DNA of 64,000 nucleotides from Bacteroidales bacterium (GTDB lineage Bacteria > Bacteroidota > Bacteroidia > Bacteroidales > Paludibacteraceae), in assembly GCA_012837935.1 (NCBI GenBank), contig DUQG01000082.1:1-64000 (forward strand), given 5' to 3'. Of the stretch, positions 9,040 to 17,526 are shown in pieces; positions within the stretch are counted from its first letter, which is position 1; each line of letters begins with the position of its first letter. Made by a program: the position numbers and the translations under genes. Under the pieces are notes generated by a model, which worked only from the letters and a program-made list of their open reading frames with translations, was not told where the DNA came from and ran no database searches.

Positions 9040-9396
9040 ATGAGTTTTAAGTTTGAAACACTAAGGATTTGGCAAATGTCAATGGATTTCGCCGAAGAAA
9101 TTTATAATTTATCCAAAGGGTTTCCAAAGGACGAAGTTTATAACTTAACAAGTCAGATAAGGCGTGCAGTTGACAGCATAGCGCTAAATATTTCAGAAGG
9201 AGCTATATTGCAGTCTAACCCCGAATTTAAGAAATTTATAGGATATGCAATTCGTTCATTAGCAGAAGTTGTAACTTGCTTGCATAAAGCAAAAAGAAGA
9301 AAATATATAAGCGAGGAAATATTCGAAAAGCATTATAAAGATGCCTATTTATTAATGAATATGATGATTGCTTTTAGAAATACTTTAAAACCATAA
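9040..9396 (+). CDS. Four-helix-bundle protein (S23 / intervening-sequence protein family)
   Basis: The 118-residue protein has the S23 family signatures: LRIWQMSMDFAEEIYNLSKGFP near the N-terminus, SQIRRAVDSIALNISEG in the middle and a helical tail ending MMIAFRNTLKP. Relatives are encoded in 23S rRNA intervening sequences, and the fold is shared with the Avd accessory proteins of diversity-generating retroelements. No reverse transcriptase or rRNA is near. The gene lies between inverted degenerate repeats and interrupts the run from the methyltransferase to the cobalamin gene, so it may be part of a small mobile unit. Molecular function is unknown. Confidence 0.9.
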   Translation: MSFKFETLRIWQMSMDFAEEIYNLSKGFPKDEVYNLTSQIRRAVDSIALNISEGAILQSNPEFKKFIGYAIRSLAEVVTCLHKAKRRKYISEEIFEKHYKDAYLLMNMMIAFRNTLKP

Positions 9397-9400
9397 AATA

Positions 9401-9534
9401 CATCATACACCATGCACCATACACCATACACCATACACCATACATACATACATCATCATACATCATACATCATACATCACACATCATACATCACACATCA
9501 TACATCACACATCATACATCATACATTTGCAAAC
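9401..9534 (+). repeat. Degenerate tandem repeat of CATACACC/CATACATCA units
   Basis: About 130 bases consist of short imperfect units CATCATACACC, CATACACC, CATACATCA and CACATCATACAT with no fixed period. The tract begins right after the S23-like gene and ends at the ATG of the cobalamin adenosyltransferase. Read through in frame it would encode a His/Thr/Ile-rich tail that is not a plausible protein segment. Its first 11 bases pair with 8979-8989. Confidence 0.9.
9522..9529 (+). promoter_or_regulatory. Candidate -7 element TACATTTG at the repeat edge
   Basis: The last repeat unit changes from TACATCAT to TACATTTG, an exact TAnnTTTG match only five bases before the ATG at 9535. If used, transcription would start at or next to the start codon and give a leaderless message. 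Confidence 0.4.
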
Positions 9535-10086
9535 ATGAAAATTTATACCAAAACAGGCGATAATGGTTCTACGGGACTAATTGGCGGGACATGCGTAAGC
9601 AAATCGGATGTTCGTTTGGAGGCTTATGGCACGCTAGATGAATTAAATTCGCATATCGGGCTGTTGGCAGCGTATTGTAAGAATGAAGAACAGAAAGCAT
9701 TTTTGCAAAATATCCAAAACTTGTTGTTTACCGTAGGTTCGAGCTTAGCTACAGACACTACAAAGACCGATTACAAAACAGCATCGGTAATGAAACCTGA
9801 GTATGTGGAAGCGATAGAGAAGGAAATTGACCGAATGAATGAACAGTTAGAGCCTTTATGTCAGTTTACCATTCCGGGAGGTTCGTTGGTGGCTGCACAG
9901 TCCCATATTTGTCGCACGGTAGCTCGCCGTGCAGAGCGACGGATTGTCGAAATGGCGAAAACTTATCCGGTGGAAGATTTAATAGTTAAATATGTGAACA
10001 GACTATCCGATTACTTCTTTGTTTTGGCAAGAAAATTGTTAATGGATGATAAAACAGAAGAAATAGTTTGGAAACAGCCTCAATAA
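9535..10086 (+). CDS. ATP:cob(I)alamin adenosyltransferase, PduO type
   Basis: The 183-residue protein adenosylates reduced cobalamin to make coenzyme B12. It begins MKIYTKTGDNGSTGLIGG, the family's ATP-binding start, then has VRLEAYGTLDELNSHIGLL, and later the CRTVARRAERR helix and VNRLSDYFFVLAR. These are the conserved elements of PduO-type trimeric enzymes. The frame is open upstream to 9412, but that extension is repeat-encoded, so the ATG at 9535 is chosen. No cobalamin riboswitch-like leader was recognised. Confidence 0.94.
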   Translation: MKIYTKTGDNGSTGLIGGTCVSKSDVRLEAYGTLDELNSHIGLLAAYCKNEEQKAFLQNIQNLLFTVGSSLATDTTKTDYKTASVMKPEYVEAIEKEIDRMNEQLEPLCQFTIPGGSLVAAQSHICRTVARRAERRIVEMAKTYPVEDLIVKYVNRLSDYFFVLARKLLMDDKTEEIVWKQPQ

Positions 10087-10099
10087 TCAAAATATTTAT

Positions 10100-10107
10100 T
10101 ATTTTTG
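10100..10107 (+). promoter_or_regulatory. Candidate -7 element TATTTTTG
   Basis: An exact TAnnTTTG match lies 49 bases before the DUF2795 gene. No clear -33 partner is visible. Confidence 0.45.
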
Positions 10108-10156
10108 CACACATTTTAAGAAAAGTAGTTTACTAATCTAAATAATTTTAAGAAAA

Positions 10157-10378
10157 ATGTATTGGACATTAGAACTGGCTTCAAAGATTGAAGATGCGCC
10201 ATGGCCGGCAACAAAAGATGAATTGATTGACTATGCAATTCGCTCAGGCGCGCCGATGGAAGTAATTGAAAACCTTCAAGAAATAGAAGACGAGGGCGAA
10301 ATCTATGAATCCATCGAAGATATTTGGCCTGATTACCCCACCAAAGAAGACTTCTTTTTTGACGAAGAGGAATATTAG
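10157..10378 (+). CDS. DUF2795 small acidic protein
   Basis: The 73-residue protein begins MYWTLELASKIEDAPWPATKDELIDYA, the typical DUF2795 opening, and ends in a very acidic tail (DFFFDEEEY). Such proteins are widespread and highly conserved in Bacteroidota, but their role is unknown. It has its own promoter-like element and a strong terminator, so it is probably monocistronic. Confidence 0.88.
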   Translation: MYWTLELASKIEDAPWPATKDELIDYAIRSGAPMEVIENLQEIEDEGEIYESIEDIWPDYPTKEDFFFDEEEY

Positions 10379-10397
10379 CCGTTTAGTAATTAACTTG

Positions 10398-10434
10398 AAA
10401 GCAGCACGAAAAGTATCTCGTGCTGCTTTTTTTG
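10398..10434 (+). terminator. Strong rho-independent terminator
   Basis: AAAGCAGCACGA and TCGTGCTGCTTT form a perfect 12-bp stem with an eight-base loop and a T tract. Confidence 0.93.
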
Positions 10435-10469
10435 TTTAAATAGCTAGATAATCTACCCAATATCATTTC

Positions 10470-10610
10470 AATTGCCATGCCATTTATGGCGTGGATGGTT
10501 TGAAAGTATTAAAACGGGCTTTAGCCCAAACTTAAATAAATTTTGGCTGAAGCCAAATACTTTGTAAATCACTAATCCACAGCTTTTAAGCTGTGGATTA
10601 GTGATTTTAA
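10470..10610. repeat. REP-like palindrome cluster, copy 1
   Basis: Four hairpins follow one another: CCATGCCAT/ATGGCGTGG at 10475-10494, GGGCT/AGCCC at 10516-10527, TTTGGCT/AGCCAAA at 10542-10557, and a 42-base palindrome at 10566-10607 with 20 perfect base pairs around a TT loop. The same hairpin words recur at 56671-56840 and 57815-57965. The 392-base gap to porP otherwise holds only AT-rich sequence. Confidence 0.8.
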
Positions 10611-10770
10611 GAAAAAAATAGGATAGTCATTTAAACAAATAGGATGAATAAGATTTCTACGAAATAAGCCGTATTTTGAGGGAATTTAGTAACTAAATAC
10701 AATTTTTTCATCAATTTTAAGTTTATTTCATTACAGTTCAAAAACTCAAAATCTGCGAACAACTAAAGAA

Positions 10771-11775
10771 ATGAACAAATCTGCTAAAATGCTGATAAGG
10801 AAATACAATAACACAAAAACAGGACGCCAACAATGCTTGCTAATCGCGTTTTTGCTGTTTGTGTTGCCTGTTTCTGCACAGTTTGAGTCGCAGATTAGCC
10901 AATATATGCTCAATATGCCTTCGTTCAATCCGGCTGCTGTTGGTGAAAATGGGATGATAAACGTGTCAGGTCAGCACCGCATACAGTGGGTTGGCGTGCC
11001 GGGAGCACCACAATCCACATTTTTCTCAATAAACACCCCATTCAAAATGGGCGAAAAGGTCGATCACGGATTAGGAATAAAGTTTTTGAATGATAAAATC
11101 GGTGCTTTTAATAGTCAAGCAGCACATTTCCAATATGCTTTCAAAAGAAAAATAGGAAAAGGCAAGCTAAGTGCCGGAGTTGACGTAGGTTTTGTAAACG
11201 TAGGTTTTGTACATGACAGTATTAAAAATGCCAATATAAATGCGGATTACTACGACTTTTTGGGTGATGCAGCCATTCCCAAAGCGGATGACACAGGAAT
11301 AAGCTTTGACCTAACGGCAGGACTGTTTTATTCAGCGCCAAAATACTATCTTGGTGTTTCTTACGTTCATTTAAATACACCTAAAATCACTCTGAACGAA
11401 GAGCGAACGAAATTTGATGTAAGAGGAGTTCTCTACTTTACGGGCGGCTATGATTTTGTATTTAAAGATCCGAAATGGAAAATACGCTCATCCTCTTTGG
11501 TAAAAAGCGATTTTATCACTTGGCAAGCAGAACTCACAGGACGATTGGTGTATGATGAGCGATTTTGGGGCGGCTTGTCCTATCGCTTTCAAGATGCAGC
11601 GGTTGTTCTTGCCGGAATTAACGTGATGAATGGCATGCAGATAGGTTACGCCTACGATTTGCCGGTCGGAAAAATGCTCGGACCAAGTTCCGGTTCACAC
11701 GAAGTTTTCCTTTCTTACAGCTTTTTATTTGATATGGGAAAGAAAAATAGTTATAAAAGTATAAGAATATTGTAA
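10771..11775 (+). CDS. porP: Type IX secretion PorP/SprF-family outer-membrane protein
   Basis: The 334-residue protein has a long basic N-region, a signal sequence ending VLPVSA, and the family opening QISQYMLNMPSFNPAAVGENG, followed by beta-strands typical of the 14-stranded PorP/SprF barrel. It ends in an aromatic-rich barrel. PorP works at the outer membrane with PorK/PorN in type IX secretion. It is placed directly ahead of porK, porL, porM and porN, the order found in Porphyromonas. A start at the second Met (residue 7) is also possible. Confidence 0.93.
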   Translation: MNKSAKMLIRKYNNTKTGRQQCLLIAFLLFVLPVSAQFESQISQYMLNMPSFNPAAVGENGMINVSGQHRIQWVGVPGAPQSTFFSINTPFKMGEKVDHGLGIKFLNDKIGAFNSQAAHFQYAFKRKIGKGKLSAGVDVGFVNVGFVHDSIKNANINADYYDFLGDAAIPKADDTGISFDLTAGLFYSAPKYYLGVSYVHLNTPKITLNEERTKFDVRGVLYFTGGYDFVFKDPKWKIRSSSLVKSDFITWQAELTGRLVYDERFWGGLSYRFQDAAVVLAGINVMNGMQIGYAYDLPVGKMLGPSSGSHEVFLSYSFLFDMGKKNSYKSIRIL

Positions 11776-11933
11776 AAAATGAGTTATTAATAAGTTGGAA
11801 GTCGGGAGATAGTAGTTGACATATGAAATACAAAATATAAAAAATGAAAGATTGAAGCCGGAAGAACGATACTTCGACAAGCTCAGTAACCGTAGCGAGA
11901 AGTAGTTTCGAGTTCCGAACTTCTTGACAATAT
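11776..11933. other. Low-complexity leader before porK
   Basis: The segment contains ATATGAAATACAAAATATAA-type words also seen near 26930 and a TTCGACAAGCTCAGTAACC string (11874-11892), a short motif often seen in intergenic repeats of many bacteria. No gene is supported. Confidence 0.5.
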
Positions 11934-13310
11934 ATGAAAAATATGAAAAAAATTCTGCCAATATTATTAATAGCCTTCGGATTAAGCGCTTGCAATAAGC
12001 CGATGGGTGAATTAGTGGGTCTGGGAAATAAAGGCTCATTCAGAGATGCCAGTCCGTATGGGATGGTATATATAAAAGCAGGTTCATTTGTAATGGGACC
12101 TAACGATGAGGCGCTTTTTGGGGACGTAAACGAACAACCGCGAAAAGTAACGCTAAATGCATTTTGGATGGACGAAACAGAGATTACAAATGACGAGTAC
12201 AAACAATTTGTAAACTACGTGAAGGACTCTATCGCCTTGCGAATGTTGGTGTTGGCGGGTAGAGACGAGTTTCGTAAACCTATCAAAGGCGACGTGGATG
12301 AAGCAAGTCCGGAAGAAGCGCTGCTTAATTGGCGTTCCAAAATTCCTTGGAATTCAAAAGATGAGGAGATTCAAGATATTCTGAATAGTTTGTATTTTCC
12401 TGCAGAGATGACGTTAGGCGGACAAAAGGAGATAAATCCAAGCAAACTTCGTTTTGTCTATCGTTGGTATGATTACGAACAAGCTGCATTACCTAAGAAT
12501 AAATTTGATTTGCATACAGGAAAATTTGCACCCGGTGCTACCGTGCGGATTGATAGCGGTTATGTAGATGAAAACGGTTTGATACAGAATGTAACTATCA
12601 CTAGACCATTGGTGTCAAGAAGTGATTTTTTCCAAAGCAAAATAGTAAACGTTTATCCGGATACGGCAGCTTGGATGCGTGATTTCCAATACACCTACAA
12701 CGACCCGAAAATGAAAATGTACTTTTCACACGGAGCATTTGCACAATATCCGGTGGTAGGAGTTACTTGGGAGCAGGCAGTGGCATTTACTAAGTGGAGA
12801 ACAAAACTTTACTACGGCACAGACTTGGTACAAGGCGAAGAGTTTAGATTGCCTACCGAAGCAGAATGGGAATACGCAGCACGTGGTGGTAGAGAATTGG
12901 CGCTTTATCCTTGGGGTGGAAATTATGTACGTGACAGCAAAGGTTGCTACATGGCTAATTTCAAACCGTCGAGAGCGGAATTTGGTACTACAGATGCTGT
13001 TGCAACGATGAAAGTAGGCTCGTTTGCGCCGAATAACTACGGACTCTATGATATGGCTGGAAACGTGGCAGAATGGACATCAAGTTCCTATAATCCTTCT
13101 GCGAACTCTGTGCTTGCTGAAATTAATCCAAATTTCCAATACAATGCTAAAAATGACGACCCGCTTGTTTTGAAACGAAAAGTGGTAAAAGGCGGTTCGT
13201 GGAAAGACATAGCCTACTACTTGCAGTGTGGTGTGAAAACTCATCAGTATCAAAACGAAAGTCGTCCATATATCGGATTTAGATGCGTGCGTTTTTATAC
13301 CGGAGATTAG
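11934..13310 (+). CDS. porK: Type IX secretion lipoprotein GldK/PorK
   Basis: The 458-residue lipoprotein has a signal ending in the lipobox LSAC and a formylglycine-generating-enzyme-like (sulfatase-modifying) fold, with GMVYIKAGSFVMG near residue 45, WMDETEITNDEY near 80 and a C-terminal AEWEYAARGG...YDMAGNVAEWTSSSY...GFRCVR region. PorK forms the periplasmic ring with PorN that is attached to the outer membrane. The fold is used structurally in this family. An equally good start is ATG at 11943 (MKKILPILL). The next gene begins 62 bases downstream. Confidence 0.96.
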   Translation: MKNMKKILPILLIAFGLSACNKPMGELVGLGNKGSFRDASPYGMVYIKAGSFVMGPNDEALFGDVNEQPRKVTLNAFWMDETEITNDEYKQFVNYVKDSIALRMLVLAGRDEFRKPIKGDVDEASPEEALLNWRSKIPWNSKDEEIQDILNSLYFPAEMTLGGQKEINPSKLRFVYRWYDYEQAALPKNKFDLHTGKFAPGATVRIDSGYVDENGLIQNVTITRPLVSRSDFFQSKIVNVYPDTAAWMRDFQYTYNDPKMKMYFSHGAFAQYPVVGVTWEQAVAFTKWRTKLYYGTDLVQGEEFRLPTEAEWEYAARGGRELALYPWGGNYVRDSKGCYMANFKPSRAEFGTTDAVATMKVGSFAPNNYGLYDMAGNVAEWTSSSYNPSANSVLAEINPNFQYNAKNDDPLVLKRKVVKGGSWKDIAYYLQCGVKTHQYQNESRPYIGFRCVRFYTGD

Positions 13311-13372
13311 TGGCTACAAATAATTATTTATAAATAAATCTTACCGAGCAATCGGAACAAATACTTAAAGCT

Positions 13373-14422
13373 ATGAAGCTTAGAAAACCAAGCAGCGGAT
13401 TTTATAGATGGTGGAATTCGTATACCGGACGTAGAATTGTATCTGCAACATATAGTCTTGGAGCAGCCATTGTGATTATGGGTGCGATGTTTAAGATTTT
13501 GCACTTACCAGTGGGTAATATTATGCTGGGTATAGGAATGAGCGTGGAATCGTTTATTTTTGCACTCGGTATTTTTGATAAACCCTATCGCGAGTATGAT
13601 TGGAGTCGTATCTTTAATTTCAAAGCAGAAGATGACGAACGTATCGATGCCAAAAGCATTGCTTCGGCAGTGCAGGGTGGTGTGCAGACTGCATTTATGT
13701 ATCCAACGGGTGAACCCGCTGATGGAGAAATGCAACAAGTGTATGGTGGCGAAGGTCAACCACAGATTGTTGGTGGCGGAACCATTATTGTACAAGGCGG
13801 TAGTGGCGGTGTAGCCGGTGTTTCTGAAGATATACAGGTTTCAGGTGGCGGTGGCGCTATCAACTTTGGCGAAGCTTTGACGGAAGAAGATGTAATAAGA
13901 CTGAGCGATGGAATTAAAAACCTGACGCTTACAGCAGAAAACTTGCAAAAATTAGCTGATGTAGCTTTACAGGCGAATGGTTTGGCTAAAAACATTGAAA
14001 CAGCATCGGAAATGGCAGCCGGATTTGCAGAAACACAGCAGAAATTGAATGCAACTGCCGAGACTTTGGCTTCGTCTTATCAGAATGTAAATTCTGAAAT
14101 TGACCAAGTGGTAAACAGCACTAGAAGCTATTCCGGAAAGGTAGAAAATGTAAATCAAAGTCTGTCGTCTATCAATGCGATTTATGAAATCCAACTTCGT
14201 CATATTCAGGCACAAACCGAGAACTTACAACAGCAAGTGGAAGCTATCCGTCGTGCAACAGAGAATGTGGATGGCGTGTCAGCCAATATGGATGTGATGA
14301 AAGAAGCTGCTCATGTGGCACAACAAGAAAGTCAACGTTATCAAAATGCAACTCGCAGACTCAGCAAGCAAGTAGAAGATTTGAACGCCATTTATGGAAA
14401 TATGTTAAATGCGTTGTCGTAG
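13373..14422 (+). CDS. porL: Type IX secretion motor protein GldL/PorL
   Basis: The 349-residue protein has two N-terminal membrane helices (about 24-42 and 47-64, with MFKILHLPVGNIMLGIGMSVESF between and within them) and a long cytoplasmic, largely coiled-coil tail preceded by a Gly-rich linker. This is the architecture of PorL/GldL, which with PorM forms the proton-motive-force-driven motor of type IX secretion. A Glu in the second helix (VESFIF) corresponds to the conserved charged residue expected in the membrane. porM follows after a 154-base low-complexity gap. Confidence 0.96.
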   Translation: MKLRKPSSGFYRWWNSYTGRRIVSATYSLGAAIVIMGAMFKILHLPVGNIMLGIGMSVESFIFALGIFDKPYREYDWSRIFNFKAEDDERIDAKSIASAVQGGVQTAFMYPTGEPADGEMQQVYGGEGQPQIVGGGTIIVQGGSGGVAGVSEDIQVSGGGGAINFGEALTEEDVIRLSDGIKNLTLTAENLQKLADVALQANGLAKNIETASEMAAGFAETQQKLNATAETLASSYQNVNSEIDQVVNSTRSYSGKVENVNQSLSSINAIYEIQLRHIQAQTENLQQQVEAIRRATENVDGVSANMDVMKEAAHVAQQESQRYQNATRRLSKQVEDLNAIYGNMLNALS

Positions 14423-14576
14423 ATGGTAGATGGTAGTCGGTAGACAGTAGATGAAATATGAAAGTTAAGGAGTTATCGTGAAAAGTAACTGTAACATGTG
14501 TAAAACTATAAACTACATACTACAAACTACAAACTGCGAACTGCGAACTATAAACTATTAACTGTGAACTAAAAAA
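14423..14576. repeat. Low-complexity leader before porM
   Basis: The gap is made of reiterated words TAGATGGTAG and AACTACAAACTGCGAACT-like units without an exact period. Related word series occur upstream of other genes in this window (see 16107-16295, 17455-17526, 26902-27074). Confidence 0.6.
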
Positions 14577-16106
14577 ATGAGTGGAGCAAAAAATTGTCCC
14601 GAAACCCCGCGGCAGCGCATGATAGGTATGATGTACCTTGTGCTTACGGCTATGCTGGCACTGAACGTTTCAAGCGAAATCTTGAACGGCTTCGGAATGG
14701 TGGACAGTAGCTTACGTGCAACTATATCATCGTCGGATAAGCGAAACTCGGCTTTGTACGATGACTTTCAATTTATGCATGAAAAAAATCCGGCAAAAGT
14801 AAAAGAGTGGCTTGACCAAGCCAATGCTGTGCAGAAAATGTCGGATGATATTTATAATTATTTAGCGGAATTTAAATACGGTATTTTGAGAATTGCAGAT
14901 GGCGAAGATGCAGACAAAAACGCCATCAATATTGTTGCTAGAGAAGATATTCATGCTGCCGGAGAATATGCTTTGGCAAGAGGAAACGGGAAAAAACTTC
15001 GAGAAAAGATAGATACTTACCGAGAATTTTTAAAGAAGACAAATCCGGGTAAAGCAGATATGTATAACACGATGTTTGCCACTGCCGGAGGAAGTAAGTG
15101 GGAGACAAAATTGTTTGAATCCATGCCTGTATCGGCAGCTATTACCATGCTTACCAAATATCAGGCAGACATTCGCAATGCGGAAGCTGAAACTGTACAA
15201 TATTTGAAATCCAGAACAGACTTTGAAGATTTTAGGGTAAATAAAGTACAGGCTTTTGTGGTGCCAAACTCTCGCTACATTATTCAAGGTGGACGCTACT
15301 CTGCCGATATTATTCTCGCAGCAACGGACAGTACTCGTCAGTATGAGTATATGGTGAATGGTTCACGCATCCCAACAGGTGGTCCGAATAAATTTGGAAA
15401 ATATGAATTTGTAGCATCCCAAACCGGAACTTTCAAGTACTCGGGAACAATTCGGATGCAGGATAATCAGGGTGGTTTTATTTCGTATCCTTTTACGGAA
15501 GAATATACCGTAGGAAAACCGGCAGCAACCATTTCTAACGAAGACCTAAACGTAGTTTATCGTGGTATCGACAACCGATTTAGCGTGTCTGTACCGGGAA
15601 TTGCGGCAGAAAATGTGCGTGTGCGTGTGGAAGGCGGTTCGGCGGCTAAAACAGCTTCAGGAAACTATATTATCCGTGCAGAAAGAGACGGTGAAATCAA
15701 TGTAATTGTTTCTGCTATGGTAGAAGGTCGTGAGCAACAGATGGGAAATAGTATTTTTCGCGTAAAATACCTGCCCGATCCGGTGGCTTACCTTCAATAT
15801 ACCGATGCAGGCGGAGTGCCACGTTTGATTCGTGAAGGAAGAATTACACGCAAACAAATGCAAACCGCCAAATTGGTGGCAAGCTACGGTGAAGATGCAC
15901 TAGTGCAAGCAAAATTTGATATTACAGGCTTTATTCAACATACCTTGTTGGGTATAGCTACAAGTACCAACGCAAACCTTACGTCAAAACAAAAGGCGGA
16001 TATCGACCAATTGGAGGGTGGCGATTTAATTACCTTCAAAAATATTAGAGCTGTAGGACCGGATGGGAAGACAAGGAGTTTGGGAGTGATACAGGTTGAG
16101 TTGTAA
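14577..16106 (+). CDS. porM: Type IX secretion motor protein GldM/PorM
   Basis: The 509-residue protein begins MSGAKNCPETPRQRMIGMMY, the PorM/GldM signature, with a single membrane helix at about 18-36 (LVLTAMLALNVSSEIL) and a long periplasmic region of stacked beta domains. PorM connects the inner-membrane PorL motor to the PorK/PorN ring. It is slightly above 500 residues, the normal size for the family. The porN gene follows after 189 bases of low-complexity DNA. Confidence 0.96.
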   Translation: MSGAKNCPETPRQRMIGMMYLVLTAMLALNVSSEILNGFGMVDSSLRATISSSDKRNSALYDDFQFMHEKNPAKVKEWLDQANAVQKMSDDIYNYLAEFKYGILRIADGEDADKNAINIVAREDIHAAGEYALARGNGKKLREKIDTYREFLKKTNPGKADMYNTMFATAGGSKWETKLFESMPVSAAITMLTKYQADIRNAEAETVQYLKSRTDFEDFRVNKVQAFVVPNSRYIIQGGRYSADIILAATDSTRQYEYMVNGSRIPTGGPNKFGKYEFVASQTGTFKYSGTIRMQDNQGGFISYPFTEEYTVGKPAATISNEDLNVVYRGIDNRFSVSVPGIAAENVRVRVEGGSAAKTASGNYIIRAERDGEINVIVSAMVEGREQQMGNSIFRVKYLPDPVAYLQYTDAGGVPRLIREGRITRKQMQTAKLVASYGEDALVQAKFDITGFIQHTLLGIATSTNANLTSKQKADIDQLEGGDLITFKNIRAVGPDGKTRSLGVIQVEL

Positions 16107-16295
16107 CAGTTAGCAGTTTTCAGTCAGTAGTAAGTCAAGAGTGTATAGTAAGTAGTCTGTAGGAGTTCTGAATTTCAAGTTTGCAGTCGTTAGTTTATAG
16201 TTGGGAGTGTCGGCTTCCAGCCGACGATTAAGAAAAACAGTAGTTAAAGCCTCTTGTGGCTAAATCAATATAGAATCAAATAATCATACTTCATT
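16107..16295. repeat. Low-complexity leader before porN with small hairpin
   Basis: The first 90 bases repeat words such as CAGTTAGCAGT and AGTAAGTAGTCTGTAG. GTCGGCT-TCC-AGCCGAC at 16209-16225 forms a perfect 7-bp hairpin. An imperfect AGCC/GGCT pair follows near 16250. Confidence 0.6.
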
Positions 16296-17198
16296 ATGAA
16301 AAAATATAGTTTAATCATAGCATTAGTTGCCGTGTTGTTTTCAGCAGGTAGTTTGAAAGCACAGGATACAAATACATCATTTTTTGATGAGATAGGAAAT
16401 ATCCGTTTGCAGACTATGGAGCTGGATGCTTTGGCAGATACAATAGCAGTTATTGACCATCGGGCAGAGGATATTACTTGGTCGCGTGTGGTATATCGGG
16501 TAATTGATATGCGAGATAAGCAGAATTTCCAACTCTATTTTCCTTCTCGTCCGACGGATCAGCACAAAAGCTTTTTTAGGCTTATGCTGGATGCCATTGT
16601 AAGTGGTGTCAATGTATATGCTCGAAATCCGCGTGATATTAAGCCACAGTTCGACAACCTGCTTACCGGAGAAGAACTTTCTCGTACGTTTGCCTACGAT
16701 GAAGAGATGGACAATAACTTGATACAGATTGACCCGATTACCGAAGAGCGTAGCGTAAATATGGATCAATATATGCGCTATGTGCGTAATCAGTTAAAGT
16801 TCTTAATTCAAGAAGTGATTTTCTTTGACACACACACTTCCAGACTTTATTCGAAAATCATAGCCATTGCACCGATGTATGCGCTACATCCGGATAATAT
16901 GGCGGGCAATGACACTATGGCTTACTTTCGTAACTCGGTGCTTTGCTGGTTCTCTTACGACGAATTACGTCCCTATATGATGCGTCAGTTGATTATTCCA
17001 AACGGAAATGACAGTCAACGAATGACCTACGACGATTTTTTCTCACAAAAACTCTATTCAAGTTATTTGCTCGGCGATAGCAATATGTACAGCCGTATGT
17101 TGCTGGAGTTTTCATTGGATGAAGATGCACTGCGACACGAGCAACAACGAATTGAAACCGAACTGATGAACTTTGAGCAAGACCTGTGGGAGAATTAA
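16296..17198 (+). CDS. porN: Type IX secretion protein GldN/PorN
   Basis: The 300-residue protein has a signal peptide (ending SLKAQ) and the family features AEDITWSRVVYRVIDMRDKQN near residue 58-78, YFPSRP and the later SRLYSKIIAIAPMYA. PorN is a periplasmic partner of PorK in the ring of the type IX secretion system. It completes the porPKLMN set. A terminator follows about 90 bases downstream. Confidence 0.95.
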   Translation: MKKYSLIIALVAVLFSAGSLKAQDTNTSFFDEIGNIRLQTMELDALADTIAVIDHRAEDITWSRVVYRVIDMRDKQNFQLYFPSRPTDQHKSFFRLMLDAIVSGVNVYARNPRDIKPQFDNLLTGEELSRTFAYDEEMDNNLIQIDPITEERSVNMDQYMRYVRNQLKFLIQEVIFFDTHTSRLYSKIIAIAPMYALHPDNMAGNDTMAYFRNSVLCWFSYDELRPYMMRQLIIPNGNDSQRMTYDDFFSQKLYSSYLLGDSNMYSRMLLEFSLDEDALRHEQQRIETELMNFEQDLWEN

Positions 17199-17289
17199 GA
17201 TAAACACATTGTTCCACGTTTTTTCATAGTTTAAGTAGTTTGTTTGGTTGAACAATGTGCAAAATTGATTTGGGGTTAATCAATTTGGG

Positions 17290-17319
17290 AAAGACGACTG
17301 TAAAGGTCGTCTTTTTTTT
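17290..17319 (+). terminator. Terminator of the type IX secretion cluster
   Basis: AAAGACGAC and GTCGTCTTT form a 9-bp stem around TGTAAAG, followed by T residues. Confidence 0.88.
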
Positions 17320-17406
17320 AGAACATAGGACATTGTCGTTTCGAACGGCATTGTCCATATTTTTATGCACAATGCGGATTTTATAACCGCAATATGCTTA
17401 AAGTTT

Positions 17407-17437
17407 TTTGACCGATAAAAAAAACTCTTTATATTTG
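17407..17437 (+). promoter_or_regulatory. Bacteroidota consensus promoter of mnmA
   Basis: TTTG at 17407-17410 and TATATTTG at 17430-17437 are separated by exactly 19 bases, matching the TTTG-N19-TAnnTTTG consensus. The mnmA ATG is 89 bases further on, after a low-complexity leader. Confidence 0.85.
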
Positions 17438-17454
17438 CCCCATTAAATACAAAA

Positions 17455-17526
17455 ACATTCAAACTTATAAACATCCGAACGAATCAACTAATTAACTAAT
17501 CAACCAATCAACGATTTAACTAACTA
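17455..17526. repeat. Low-complexity leader of mnmA
   Basis: The transcribed leader is composed of AACATCCGAAC, AATCAACTAATTAAC and AACCAATCAAC words. The AACATCCGAAC word also occurs near 23060 and 27040. Confidence 0.6.

Noticed and set aside
9412-9534. In-frame His/Thr/Ile-rich N-terminal extension of the cobalamin adenosyltransferase
   Set aside because: It is the translation of a degenerate DNA repeat, and the family starts at the conserved MKIYTKTGD encoded at 9535.
9401-9534. CRISPR array
   Set aside because: The units are 8-12 bases, degenerate and without spacers, and no cas genes are present.
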